From the NCBI RefSeq assembly GCF_019697375.1, contig NZ_JAHCDI010000004.1:3769324-3833323 (forward strand): 64,000 nt of DNA. Direction: 5' to 3'. The translations under genes and the position numbers were made by a program. This DNA comes from Micromonospora tarapacensis (GTDB lineage: Bacteria; Actinomycetota; Actinomycetes; Mycobacteriales; Micromonosporaceae). Under the pieces are notes generated by a model, which searched no databases, was not told the DNA's origin, and was given only the letters and a program-made list of their open reading frames with translations. This document shows, piece after piece, positions 20,605 to 32,375 of this stretch (position 1 is its first letter; each line of letters opens with the position of its first letter).

Positions 20605-21839
20605 CACGACTCCCGTACGGTGATCCGGCTGATCCACTTGGTCTGCAGCACGCCGGGCCGGTTCGGCGCTATCAGCCGCGCCGGATAGCCGTGGTCGATG
20701 TGCAGGGGCTCGCCACCCAACCGCAGCGCGACCAGGGTCAGCGGATCTCCAACGTGTTCGGGCGGCACGGTGCAGCTGCGGTATCGGCCGCCCACCTGCA
20801 ACGACTCGACCACGGCGTGGGCGTGTCGCGGATCGGCACCCACCAGCGCGACCAGATCGCGTAACCGCACGCCGGTCCACGTCGCGGTGGCACTCCAGCC
20901 CTCCACGCAGGCGATGGGCAGGTCCGCGGTGTGCTGCGGAAGTCCGGTGAGGGCGGCGAGATCCAGGCTGACGCTCCGGCCCGGTCCGGTGACCCGCAGC
21001 CGGTACGCCGGATCGAGCGCCGCGGCGCGCACGCCGGCGCCGTCCGCGGTCCTGTTCACCGGCAGGCCCTGCGGTCCGGCACCGGGATGGCGTGGGGCGA
21101 GCACCGCGAGACCGGCCAGCGGTCGGATCGTCTGCCCGACCGTGGTCAGGGTGATCAGCCCGGATGCGGCGGCGACGCCGCCGAGCAGCCCGCGCCGGCT
21201 CAGCCCGTCCTGCCGCGGCTCGCCGGTGGGGCGGGCGAGCGCGGCGCGGACCGCCGGCAGTTGTACGCCGATGTGCACCAGGAGCCCGCCGACCGCCAGC
21301 CAGGCCACCCAGTAGTGCCCGGCGGTGAAGAAGAACGGCATCGGCGCATACCAGCGGGAGATGTTGAGGACGCCACTGACCAGCAGAAACAGCGCTGCGG
21401 CGACAAGCACCCCGGCGCCGACACGTTCGGCCGCGTGGGCGACCGAGCGAGCCGGCGGCCAGCTGAACAGGCGCGGGTAGACCGACCACAGTTTGGCGCC
21501 GAGCAGCGGCACCGAGGCGAGACCGGTCGCCACGTGCACCCCCTGGGTGAACCGGTAGAGCCCCACCGGGCGGGCCGGCCACCAGAACCAGCCCGGCGGG
21601 TGCTGGATCAGGTGGCTGAGCAGACCGGTGACGAAGCAGACGCCGAACGCCACGCCGAGGGCGGCGCCGAGCTGACTGGTCAGCCGGGCCGACCGCAACC
21701 CGGACCGGAACACCCCGGGGCGCAGCGGTCCGCGCCGCAGTGCCACCGGCGGTGCCGGCAGTGGTGCCAGACACCACTGGGCGAACCGCCGCAGAACCGC
21801 CGGGCGACCGGTCACCGCGGTGTCAGGGTGGCGAACCAT
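20604..21839 (-). CDS. Membrane-anchored molybdopterin-dependent oxidoreductase (sulfite-oxidase fold)
   Basis: 411 aa. The N-terminal half has about five membrane spans resembling a cytochrome-b561-like module, with His residues in LLSHLIQHPPGWFWW and TQGVHVATGLAS that could ligate haem. The C-terminal half (from about residue 270) is an oxidoreductase molybdopterin-binding domain; the Mo-ligating Cys is in IACVEGWSATATWTG, and PEHVGDPLTLVALRLGGEPL and DHGYPARLIAPNRPG follow. It would act outside the membrane. Substrate is unknown. Its start overlaps the upstream methyltransferase gene by 28 bp. Confidence 0.88.
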   Translation of the reverse strand: MVRHPDTAVTGRPAVLRRFAQWCLAPLPAPPVALRRGPLRPGVFRSGLRSARLTSQLGAALGVAFGVCFVTGLLSHLIQHPPGWFWWPARPVGLYRFTQGVHVATGLASVPLLGAKLWSVYPRLFSWPPARSVAHAAERVGAGVLVAAALFLLVSGVLNISRWYAPMPFFFTAGHYWVAWLAVGGLLVHIGVQLPAVRAALARPTGEPRQDGLSRRGLLGGVAAASGLITLTTVGQTIRPLAGLAVLAPRHPGAGPQGLPVNRTADGAGVRAAALDPAYRLRVTGPGRSVSLDLAALTGLPQHTADLPIACVEGWSATATWTGVRLRDLVALVGADPRHAHAVVESLQVGGRYRSCTVPPEHVGDPLTLVALRLGGEPLHIDHGYPARLIAPNRPGVLQTKWISRITVRES

Positions 21840-22453
21840 CGGCCGGCCTCCGTCCAGGTGTCGACAACGCGCATCGCCGTGGCGCCGGCCAGCCCGGGAA
21901 GACCGTCGAGGGGGACGCAGGCCCAGCGCAGCGCGCGGTCGGCACCTTCCGGGGTCTGCACGACGGCCGTGCCGGACCAGGCGGGCGTGCCGGCCGCCGC
22001 CAACTCCAGATGGAGTTGCCCGTCGGCGGCCAGCAGTTGGCGGCAGCGGCGAAGCAGCCGGTGCGGGTCACCGCCGATGCCGATGTTGCCGTCGGCCAGC
22101 AGCAGATGGCGCCAGCGGCCGGCACCGGGCACCGGACCGAAGACGTCGCGTTGCAACGCGGGCGCACCGCGTCGGCGGGCCAGGCGGACCGCGCTGGCGC
22201 TGAGGTCGATGCCGAGGGCCGGTCGACCGGCGTCGACGAGTGCGCCGGTGAGCCGGCCGGGGCCGCAGCCGACGTCGAGGGTGTGCCCGGTGCAGCACCC
22301 GATCAGCGCATCGTCTCCGGCGATCGCGTCCCGGCACCAGGCGGCCGGGTCGAATCGGTACACACCGCCGCTGGCGTGCCGGGCCGTGAACGCGGCCGGG
22401 ATGCCCGCCGCGGCCCGGTCGATCGCGGTGTCGAAGACCGCGACGGCGTTCAC
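21812..22453 (-). CDS. Class I SAM-dependent methyltransferase
   Basis: 213 aa. The Rossmann SAM motif is LDVGCGPGRLTGALVDAG, followed by the acidic ALGIDLSASAV and LLADGNIGIGGDP. The GTG start at 22453 overlaps the upstream DUF2064 stop (GTGA); longer upstream frames are open but run through that gene. Methyl acceptor unknown. Genes of this type recur with DUF2064 and GT2 transferases, which suggests action on a glycosylated lipid or metabolite. Confidence 0.88.
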   Translation of the reverse strand: MNAVAVFDTAIDRAAAGIPAAFTARHASGGVYRFDPAAWCRDAIAGDDALIGCCTGHTLDVGCGPGRLTGALVDAGRPALGIDLSASAVRLARRRGAPALQRDVFGPVPGAGRWRHLLLADGNIGIGGDPHRLLRRCRQLLAADGQLHLELAAAGTPAWSGTAVVQTPEGADRALRWACVPLDGLPGLAGATAMRVVDTWTEAGRWFATLTPR

Positions 22454-23109
22454 CGGGCGACCGGGGCGGGCAACGGCAACTCGGCGGCGACGGCACGGGC
22501 GAACCGGCTGTCCGGCGGGCACAGCGTCGCCACCGCCCGGGCGTCGGCCGCGGTGTCCACGTCGCACAGCCGAGGCATCAGGTGCACCCGCAGGCCGCGA
22601 CGGCGCAACGCGGCCAGGGTTCGCCTGCCGGTGGTCGCCGTGGAGGTCGGGATGGTACGCAGCACGGTGGCGTGGCCGGGGTCGCGCAGGCCCAACGTCC
22701 ACCAACCGCCGTCGGTGGCCGGGCCGAGCACCGCGTCCGGGCCGCCCGCCGTGCCGAGCAGCCTCCGGGCCGCGTCGAGGTGATCGACGGCGAGTTGCGG
22801 AGTGTCCATGCCGATCAGGACGGCGGGCGTGCCGGTTGTCCTCGTGTCCGCGAACGCGTTGGCGAGGCGGTCGCCGAGGGAGTCGCCTCGCTGGGTGAGC
22901 GTCGCCCAGCCCGGCGGGGCCGGGTAGTCGCCGTCCACGACGAGGACCCGGGAGCCGGCCGCGGCCGTGGTGACCGTGTCGAGGGTGTCGGCCAGGGCGG
23001 CGGCGGCGATCCGGGCCGCCTGCTCGGGGGTGCAGGGTGGGCAGAGCCGCGTCTTGACCCGTCCTGGTGCCGGCGCCTTGGCCAGCACCAGGACCCGAGG
23101 AGCGCTCAC
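22450..23109 (-). CDS. DUF2064/TIGR04282-type glycosyltransferase
   Basis: 219 aa with a GT-A-like fold of the family first named from arsenosugar loci. Family marks are VLVLAKAPAPGRVKTRLCPP at the N-terminus, the metal region LIGMDTPQL, GPATDGGWWTLGL and LCDVDTAADA near the end. The GTG start overlaps the stop of the GT2 gene. It is likely a nucleotidyl or glycosyl transferase partnered with the GT2 and the methyltransferase. The product is not known. Confidence 0.88.
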   Translation of the reverse strand: MSAPRVLVLAKAPAPGRVKTRLCPPCTPEQAARIAAAALADTLDTVTTAAAGSRVLVVDGDYPAPPGWATLTQRGDSLGDRLANAFADTRTTGTPAVLIGMDTPQLAVDHLDAARRLLGTAGGPDAVLGPATDGGWWTLGLRDPGHATVLRTIPTSTATTGRRTLAALRRRGLRVHLMPRLCDVDTAADARAVATLCPPDSRFARAVAAELPLPAPVAR

Positions 23110-23763
23110 CGGGCCAGCACCGCGCTCATGTCGCGGACGGCACGGGCGGTGCCGAGCAGGCTGCCGGTCACCTTCGAGCGGGTGCCGGCCGCCCTCGGGT
23201 GGTAGTCGACGTCGATCTCGACCACCCGCCAGCCGGCCCGATCAGCCGCGATCAGCAGCTCCAACGGGTAGCCGAAGCGGCGGTCGCGCAGCCCCAGGGC
23301 CAGCAGGTCGTCGCGGCGCACGGCCCGCATCGGCCCGATGTCGTGGATGTCCAGGCCGGTCGTGCGGCGCAACCGGTGCGCGAGGACGGCGTTGGCGGCC
23401 CTGGCGTGCAGCGGCCACACCCCGACCGACCGGGCGGCGCCGGCCGGTGGCCAACTGCGCCTGCCCGGTGCGCACGCACCCGGCCAGCCTGGGCAGTTGC
23501 GCCGGGTCGAAGGAGCCGTCGGCGTCCATCACGCACACCACCCCGTCGGCGGGGTCCGCCGCCACGACACCGGCGTGCACGGCGGCACCGTAGCCGGGTT
23601 CGGCCACGCTGATGACCTCCGCACCGTGTGCGCGAGCCACCTTGGCCGAGTCGTCGGTCGAGCCGTTGTCCACCACGATCGGCCGGTAGCCGGCCGGTAT
23701 CCGGGCCAGCAGGCCGGGCAGTGCCGGTGCCTCGTTCCGGCAGGGAAGAACCACATCGGTCAT
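23106..23763 (-). CDS. GT2 glycosyltransferase, frame broken at 23420-23423
   Basis: About 218 aa after repair. The GT-A start TDVVLPCRNEAPALPGLL, PIVVDNGSTDDSAKVA and the DxD-like CVMDADGSFDP are in the first frame. The rest, WPLHARAANAVLAHRLR, GLDIHDIGPMRA and FGYPLELLIAADRAGWRVV, is in a second frame. The change occurs at CCCC (23420-23423, plus strand); deleting one base gives GRVWPLHA. It resembles polyprenyl-phosphate sugar transferases of the DPM type but lacks C-terminal membrane spans. It is the first gene of the minus-strand operon. Confidence 0.85.
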
Positions 23764-23886
23764 GTCGCGGACGCTAATCAGGATCGAGCGGGTCAGGTAT
23801 TACCAGCCGATGATGAAGTCTTACGAGACGCTGACGGCTGCCCGTCACGGCCACCTCCGGCGCCCTGCTGGTTCTAGCGTCGGCGC
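23764..23886. promoter_or_regulatory. Divergent promoter region of the GT2 operon and epimerase genes
   Basis: 123 bp between the GT2 operon start and the epimerase start, with a locally AT-richer segment around 23794-23826 (for example GGTATTACCAGCC and GAAGTCTTACGAG). It must contain both promoters; a site for the operon's own response regulator is plausible but no clear repeat was found. Confidence 0.45.
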
Positions 23887-24936
23887 GTGACCCACGTACT
23901 CGTCACCGGCGGAGCCGGTTTCATCGGGACCCATGTCGTCACCGCGCTGCACCGTGCCGGTCATCAGGTGTCCGTCGTGGACGCCGGCCACCCGGGCGCG
24001 CACCGCGCGCCGTTGCCGGACACCGTGGCCGGCGCCCGGCTGCGCCGGGTCGACCTGCGCGACCGGGCCGCCGTCGCCGACGCCCTGGCCGGCGTCGACG
24101 TGGTCGTGCACCAGGCGGCCATGGTCGGGCTCGGCGTGGACCTCGACGACCTTCCCGAGTACGTCGGCTGCAACGATCTCGGCACCGCCGTACTCCTCGC
24201 CGAGATGGCCCGCGCGGGCATCCACCGGCTCGTGCTGGCCAGCTCGATGGTCGTCTACGGCGAGGGTGCCTACACCTGCGCCCGGCACGGTGCGGTGCGT
24301 CCCGCCCCACGCGCCGCCACGGACCTGGCCGCCCGCCGGTTCGAGCCGGCCTGCTCCGCCTGTGGCGCCGTCCTGGAGCCGGGGCTCGTCGATGAGGCGG
24401 CGCCGGTGGACCCGCGCAGCGTGTACGCCGCCACCAAGGTCGCCCAGGAGCACCTCACGGCGGCCTGGTGCCGGCAGACCGGTGGCACCGTGGTGGCGTT
24501 GCGATACCACAACGTGTACGGCCCCGGCATGCCGCGCGACACGCCGTACAGCGGGGTCGCGGCGATCTTCCGGTCCGCGCTGGCGGCCGGGCAGGCGCCG
24601 CGGGTGTTCGAGGACGGCCGCCAGCGACGGGACTTCGTCCACGTCGGCGACGTGGCGGCGGCCAACCTCGCCGCGGTGACGGCCACCGGCACCCGCACCG
24701 GCTGGCGCGCCTACAACATCGCCTCCGGCCGCCCGGCCACCATCGGCCAGCTGGCCGCCGAACTCGCCCGCGCCGCCAACGGGCCCGCGCCGGTGGTCAC
24801 CGGCGAGTTCCGGCTCGGCGACGTACGCCACGTGATCGCCTCACCGGCCCGTGCCGAGGCCGAACTCGGGTTCCGCGCAGCGGTCCACCTCGCCGACGGG
24901 GTCCGGCAGTTCGCCGACGCACCACTACGCGGATGA
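23887..24936 (+). CDS. NAD-dependent sugar epimerase/dehydratase
   Basis: 349-aa extended short-chain dehydrogenase starting at GTG 23887. The NAD motif is GGAGFIG, the catalytic Tyr-Lys pair lies in SVYAATKVAQEHL, and the sugar-nucleotide region includes HNVYGPGMPRDTPYSG and DFVHVGDVAAANL. An unusual insert near residues 135-165 contains Cys residues (TCARHG, ACSACGAVLEPG) that could bind a metal. It is likely a nucleotide-sugar 4-epimerase or dehydratase feeding the divergent transferases. Confidence 0.87.
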   Translation: MTHVLVTGGAGFIGTHVVTALHRAGHQVSVVDAGHPGAHRAPLPDTVAGARLRRVDLRDRAAVADALAGVDVVVHQAAMVGLGVDLDDLPEYVGCNDLGTAVLLAEMARAGIHRLVLASSMVVYGEGAYTCARHGAVRPAPRAATDLAARRFEPACSACGAVLEPGLVDEAAPVDPRSVYAATKVAQEHLTAAWCRQTGGTVVALRYHNVYGPGMPRDTPYSGVAAIFRSALAAGQAPRVFEDGRQRRDFVHVGDVAAANLAAVTATGTRTGWRAYNIASGRPATIGQLAAELARAANGPAPVVTGEFRLGDVRHVIASPARAEAELGFRAAVHLADGVRQFADAPLRG

Positions 24937-26321
24937 GGATGCCGGTCCGGGTCCGACCGCGGCGCAACACCGACCGGGCTGACCTGGTCGCCGTCCTGGT
25001 CGCCGTCGGGCTGTTCGCCGCGGCTGCCGCTGTCGGCGGGGTGCTCCACCTGCTGGGACGTCCGGTACACGCCAGTGCGGCCCCGCTGTACGCGCACTGG
25101 TGGCCGCACGTCGGCCCGGGCACCCCGCTGGCGTTGGGAGTGGCCGTACTGGTCTGCTGGCGCGGACCCGCGCTGGCAGCACGCCTGCCCTGGCGGCGGC
25201 TGCTCGCCCTGTCCTACGCCACCGCGGTGGCCTGGACGCTGTCACTGGCCCTCATCGACGGCTGGCAGCGCGGCATCGCCGACCGGTTGACCACCCGCCA
25301 CGAATACCTGCACGAGGTCGCCGGCGTCACCGACATCCCCGCCATGCTGGGCGGTTTCACCACCCGGATCCTCGACTTCCAACCGGACTCCTGGACCACC
25401 CACGTGGCCGGCCACCCGCCCGGAGCGCTCCTGGTGTTCGTCTGGCTCGACCGGGTCGGGCTGGGCGGCGGCGGCTGGGCCGCTGCGCTGTGCATCCTGA
25501 TGGCAGCGCTCACCGCCGTCGCCGTGCCGCACACCGTGCGGCTGCTCGGCACCGACGAAGCGGCGCGTGCCGTGCTGCCGTTCGCGGCGTTGTTCCCGGG
25601 GGCGGTCTGGGCCGGAGTGTCCGCCGACGGGCTGTTCGCCGGCGTGACCGCCACCGGTGTCGCGCTGCTGGCGCACGGCCTCACCCGGGGTAGCGCGGTC
25701 GGCGCGTCGGTCGGCGGCGTGCTGCTGGGTTTCGGCTGCTACCTCTCCTACGGACTGGTGCTGATGGTCCCGATCGCGGTGGCAGTCGTGATCCTGGGTC
25801 ATCGGCACCGGCCCGCCGCCTGGTGGGCGCTCGGCGGTGCGGCACTGGTCGCCGGCGCGTTCACGGCTGCCGGTTTCGACTGGTCAACCGGCTATCACCT
25901 GGTCGTCGAGCGCTACTACCAGGGCATCGCCAGCCGGCGCGCGTACGGCTTCTGGGTCTGGGCCAACCTGGCGACCCTGACCGTCGCCGCCGGCCCGGCG
26001 GCCGCCGTCATCCTCCGCCGAGCAGCAGCCGCCGGATGGCGGCCGATCTCGTCGCTGCGGACGCGGGCCGGCATCATCCGGTCGCACCGCGGCAACCCCG
26101 GGCACGCCGCATGGCTGCTGCCCCTTGCCGCTGCGGCGGCGATCGCCGCCGCGGACCTGTCCGGCTACAGCAAGGCCGAGGTCGAACGCATCTGGCTGCC
26201 CTTCACCGGATGGCTCATGGCGGGCGCCGCCCTCATTCCATCAGCCGGCCGCCGCAGGTGGCTCACCGTGCAGGCGGCGGTGGCTCTCGCGGTCAACCAC
26301 CTGCTCCTGACGACGTGGTAG
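24933..26321 (+). CDS. Large polytopic membrane protein, mannosyltransferase-like
   Basis: 462 aa with about 10-12 membrane spans. The ATG at 24933 overlaps the epimerase stop. A long extracytoplasmic loop after the second span contains HEYLHEVAGVTDIPAML and DSWTTHVAGHPPGALLVFVW; the spans and loop architecture recall GT-C (ArnT or PMT-like) glycosyltransferases that use polyprenyl-phosphate sugars, but no diagnostic DE motif was certain. With the neighbouring epimerase and GT2 it may complete a lipid-linked sugar pathway. Confidence 0.8.
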   Translation: MRMPVRVRPRRNTDRADLVAVLVAVGLFAAAAAVGGVLHLLGRPVHASAAPLYAHWWPHVGPGTPLALGVAVLVCWRGPALAARLPWRRLLALSYATAVAWTLSLALIDGWQRGIADRLTTRHEYLHEVAGVTDIPAMLGGFTTRILDFQPDSWTTHVAGHPPGALLVFVWLDRVGLGGGGWAAALCILMAALTAVAVPHTVRLLGTDEAARAVLPFAALFPGAVWAGVSADGLFAGVTATGVALLAHGLTRGSAVGASVGGVLLGFGCYLSYGLVLMVPIAVAVVILGHRHRPAAWWALGGAALVAGAFTAAGFDWSTGYHLVVERYYQGIASRRAYGFWVWANLATLTVAAGPAAAVILRRAAAAGWRPISSLRTRAGIIRSHRGNPGHAAWLLPLAAAAAIAAADLSGYSKAEVERIWLPFTGWLMAGAALIPSAGRRRWLTVQAAVALAVNHLLLTTW

Positions 26322-26385
26322 GCGTGGCACGGCCGGTTGAGGAGCACCCAGGAGAAACGGTTTCCGACACATTGGAAGGTGAGCG

Positions 26386-27189
26386 GTGTCCCCATCCGCG
26401 GAACTCGCCGTCATCGGCGGCTCGGGTCTCTACGCGCTGCTCGACGGCGCCACGGAACACGTAGTCCAGACACCGTACGGTGCTCCCTCCGACGCGGTGA
26501 CGATCGCCGACGTGGGTGGCCGTGCGGTGGCGTTCCTCCCCCGGCACGGCCGGGACCACCGGCACCCCGCACACCGGATCCCCTACCGGGCCAACCTGTG
26601 GGCGTTGCGGTCGCTCGGGGTACGCCAGGTGCTCGCGCCGTGCGCCGTGGGCGGCCTGCGGCCGGAACTCGGGCCCGGCACGTTCGTGGTGCCCGACCAG
26701 CTCATCGACCGGACCAGTGGCCGGGTGCAGACCTACTACGAGCGGGATGCGGTGCACCTCTCCTTCGCCGACCCGTACTGCCCGGTCGGGCGGCACACCC
26801 TGCTGGCGGCGGCCACCGGCCGGGGTGTGGACGCGCACGACGGCGGGACGATGGTGGTGGTGGAGGGCCCACGGTTCTCCACCCGTGCCGAATCCCGGTG
26901 GTACACGGCGATCGGCGGCGCGGTCGTCAACATGACCGGTCACCCGGAGGCGGTGCTCGCGCGGGAACTGGCCCTCTGCTACAGCTCGATCGCCCTGGTG
27001 ACCGACCTGGATGCCGGGGTCCAGAGCGGTCACGGGGTGACCCAGGAGGAGGTGTTCCGGGTCTTCGGCGAGAACACCGAGCGGCTGCGTGGGCTGCTGC
27101 TCGACGCGATCGCCGCGCTCCCGGTCGAGCGGGACTGCCCCTGTCCACACAGCCTGGACGGCATCAAGCTCCCGATCGAACTGCCCTGA
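26386..27189 (+). CDS. mtnP: S-methyl-5'-thioadenosine phosphorylase
   Basis: 267-aa purine-phosphorylase family member starting at GTG 26386. Family marks are AVIGGSGLY at the N-terminus, the phosphate-binding PRHGRDHRHPAHRIPYRAN, and VNMTGHPEAVLARELALCYS, matching MTAP rather than inosine/guanosine phosphorylase. It cleaves methylthioadenosine with phosphate to adenine and 5-methylthioribose 1-phosphate in methionine salvage; methylthioinosine phosphorylase is the alternative. It lies 64 bp after the membrane-protein gene, so co-transcription is possible. Confidence 0.88.
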   Translation: MSPSAELAVIGGSGLYALLDGATEHVVQTPYGAPSDAVTIADVGGRAVAFLPRHGRDHRHPAHRIPYRANLWALRSLGVRQVLAPCAVGGLRPELGPGTFVVPDQLIDRTSGRVQTYYERDAVHLSFADPYCPVGRHTLLAAATGRGVDAHDGGTMVVVEGPRFSTRAESRWYTAIGGAVVNMTGHPEAVLARELALCYSSIALVTDLDAGVQSGHGVTQEEVFRVFGENTERLRGLLLDAIAALPVERDCPCPHSLDGIKLPIELP

Positions 27190-27265
27190 ATCCCTGCCCG
27201 AGCACGCTGACGCGCCTCCGATCCGGCGCGCGGGCCCGTCCCGGCTGTGCCGTGGAGCGTCCGGT

Positions 27266-27296
27266 CCGGGGTCGGGCCGGTCCGGCCCGACCCCGG
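27266..27296. terminator. Strong bidirectional terminator
   Basis: A 14-bp perfect stem (CCGGGGTCGGGCCG at 27266-27279 and its reverse complement at 27283-27296) with a 3-nt loop sits between the convergent MTA phosphorylase and beta-helix genes. Confidence 0.75.
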
Positions 27297-27301
27297 GTCG
27301 G

Positions 27302-30288
<2,987 letters not shown>

Positions 30289-30984
30289 TCAGCTCGGGGC
30301 CAACCCGTTCTGGTACGCCCACACCACGGTCTGCACCCGGTCCCGTACGCCGATCTTGGTCATCGCCCGCCCGAGGTGCGACTTGACCGTGCTGGTCTCG
30401 ATGAAGAGTTCGTCGGCGATCTCGTTGTTGGACAACCCCTTGGCGAGCAACCGCACGATCTCGGCTTCGCGGGGGGTGAGCTGGTGCGCCGCCGCTGACT
30501 CGGGCGGTGCCGCCGGTCGCCGCCGGGCGAACTCCGAGATCACCCGGCGGGTCACGACCTGGTCGACGAGACCGTAGCCGTTCGCCAGCCGACGGATCGC
30601 GTCGATCAGGTCCTCGGGCTCGCAGTCTTTGAGGATGAAGCCACTGGCCCCGGATTCGAGTGCGCCGAAGACGTACTCGTCGAGGTCGAACGTGGTCACC
30701 ACCAGGATGGCTGGCGGCGACTCGGTCGCGGCGGCGAGGATCTCGCGGGTCGCGGTGAGCCCGTCACCGCCGGGCATCCGGACATCCATGCAGATGACGT
30801 CGGGGCGCAGCCGGGCAGCCACCGCCACCGCAGACGACCCGCTGGACGCCTCCGCCACCACCTCGATGTCGTCCGCCTGCGCCAGGAGCACCCGGAAACC
30901 GGCCCGCACCACCGCCTGGTCGTCAACCAGCATCACCCGGATCGTCCCAGCGCCAGCCTCAGCCTTGATCCCAGAACCGGTCAC
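30289..30984 (-). CDS. NarL/LuxR-family response regulator
   Basis: 231 aa. The receiver has DD at 21-22, D67 in VICMDVRMPGGDG and Lys in ASGFILKDCEPEDL. The C-terminal LuxR helix-turn-helix is LTPREAEIVRLLAKGLSNNE, followed by IADELFIETSTVKSHLGRAM. The GTG start overlaps the upstream kinase stop by 4 bp, so the two form one transcription unit. Targets are unknown; the adjacent serine hydrolase gene is a candidate. Confidence 0.93.
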   Translation of the reverse strand: MTGSGIKAEAGAGTIRVMLVDDQAVVRAGFRVLLAQADDIEVVAEASSGSSAVAVAARLRPDVICMDVRMPGGDGLTATREILAAATESPPAILVVTTFDLDEYVFGALESGASGFILKDCEPEDLIDAIRRLANGYGLVDQVVTRRVISEFARRRPAAPPESAAAHQLTPREAEIVRLLAKGLSNNEIADELFIETSTVKSHLGRAMTKIGVRDRVQTVVWAYQNGLAPS

Positions 30985-32321
30985 GACGGGTCACTTCCCT
31001 TCGATGTCAGCGTCACTGTGACAGACCAGCCGCCTTCGGTCGTCGGCCCGGCCGCGAACCGTGCGCCGATCAACTGCGCCCGTTCCCGCATGCCGATCAG
31101 CCCGACCCCGCTGCTGGTGCGCGCCGCCGGCTCGGGACGCCGCGCCGGCGGACCGTTCACCACCGCCAGCGACACCTCCCGCGGCAGGTAGCGCAGCGTG
31201 ATCAGCACCGGCGCGCCCGGCGCGTGCTGCCGCGCGTTGGACAGCGACTCCTGCACCATCCGATAGAGAGCGACATCGGCGATCGGCGGAACCGGACGTG
31301 GCGGCCCCTCACCCACGAACTCGACCGGCGTGCCCAGGTCCCGAGCGGTCCGGACCAGGTCGTCGAGCACGGCCAGCCCTGGCACCGGAGCGCTGCCTTC
31401 GCCATCGTGGCCGGGTGTGTCGCCGCCACCGCTGCCGTCGGCCGGGGTGCCGCGCAGCACCCCGACGACCAGCCGCAGGTTGTTGAGGGTCTCCTTGCCC
31501 TGGGACCGGATCCAGGCCACGCCGGACTTCGCCGCCTCCGGGTCCCGGTCGATCAGCCGGTGGACCGCCGCCGCCTGCACCACCATCCCGGACAGGTGGT
31601 GGGCGGCGACGTCGTGCAGTTCCCGAGCCATCTGGGTGCGTTCCGCCTCGATCGCGGCCCGCACCTTCGCCTGCTGGACCCGGACCGCATCGGCGGCCTG
31701 CAGGCGCAACAGCTGCGTGTAACGTCGACGGGTCGCCACGTAGTTACCGACGACGACCGCGCCGAGGTTGGACAGTGCGCTCGACCCGGCCGGGCCGACA
31801 GCCGACAGCAGAAGGTCCGGCGTCGTCACGGCGGCGGCGCCGAACGCCGCTGTCGCCTCGACCGCCACCGCCGCGCCGACAAGAACGAACGCCGTCCTGG
31901 CCGGCAGCAGAACCCCGATGGTGTACGCGACGACGAACGGCGCGAAACCCCGGATCGTCACCTCTGGTGGGGACAGGGCGATCATGGCGACCTGAAGGCC
32001 GACGATGCCGGCGAGGCAGTGCAGCGGGCGGACCCGACGCAGGCAGAGCAGCAGCGCCTGCCCGACCCCGAGGGCGACGAGCAGCCAGGCCCGCACCGGG
32101 CCGAGCACGATTTCGCCCGGCGGCGTCACGACCCAGAACAGGGCAGCCATCAACGTGAACGTCATCCCGGCGACGCAGGCCGCGAGCAGACAGTCCCGGG
32201 CGAACGGCCCGGCCACCCCGAGGTTGGTGAGCAGTACGTCCAACCGCTTCGTCAGCCGGGACTGGTCCGCCGGGTCGGTCGGCTCGGCGGTGACCGGGCC
32301 GCCCTCGATGTGATCGTTCAC
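30981..32321 (-). CDS. NarL-type sensor histidine kinase
   Basis: 446 aa. Five to six membrane spans (about 40-200) form the sensor. The HisKA_3 phospho-acceptor His is in QMARELHDVAAHHLSGM. The HATPase ends in ASRTSSGVGLIGMRERAQLI-like sequence, typical of DesK/NarX-class kinases. The GTG start at 32321 is used; a second GTG ten codons inside is possible. The upstream serine hydrolase gene ends 54 bp before it in the same direction. Confidence 0.92.
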   Translation of the reverse strand: MNDHIEGGPVTAEPTDPADQSRLTKRLDVLLTNLGVAGPFARDCLLAACVAGMTFTLMAALFWVVTPPGEIVLGPVRAWLLVALGVGQALLLCLRRVRPLHCLAGIVGLQVAMIALSPPEVTIRGFAPFVVAYTIGVLLPARTAFVLVGAAVAVEATAAFGAAAVTTPDLLLSAVGPAGSSALSNLGAVVVGNYVATRRRYTQLLRLQAADAVRVQQAKVRAAIEAERTQMARELHDVAAHHLSGMVVQAAAVHRLIDRDPEAAKSGVAWIRSQGKETLNNLRLVVGVLRGTPADGSGGGDTPGHDGEGSAPVPGLAVLDDLVRTARDLGTPVEFVGEGPPRPVPPIADVALYRMVQESLSNARQHAPGAPVLITLRYLPREVSLAVVNGPPARRPEPAARTSSGVGLIGMRERAQLIGARFAAGPTTEGGWSVTVTLTSKGSDPS

Positions 32322-32375
32322 CGGGTCAGCATCCTCTGCTCGTAGATCGAGACGGATCGGGAGGGGTCGGGTCGG

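Noticed and set aside
8446..23763. Programmed ribosomal frameshifting to explain the five broken genes
   Set aside because: The breaks lie in ordinary short G/C runs, point in different directions, and occur in unrelated families that do not use frameshifting. No slippery heptamer with downstream structure was seen.
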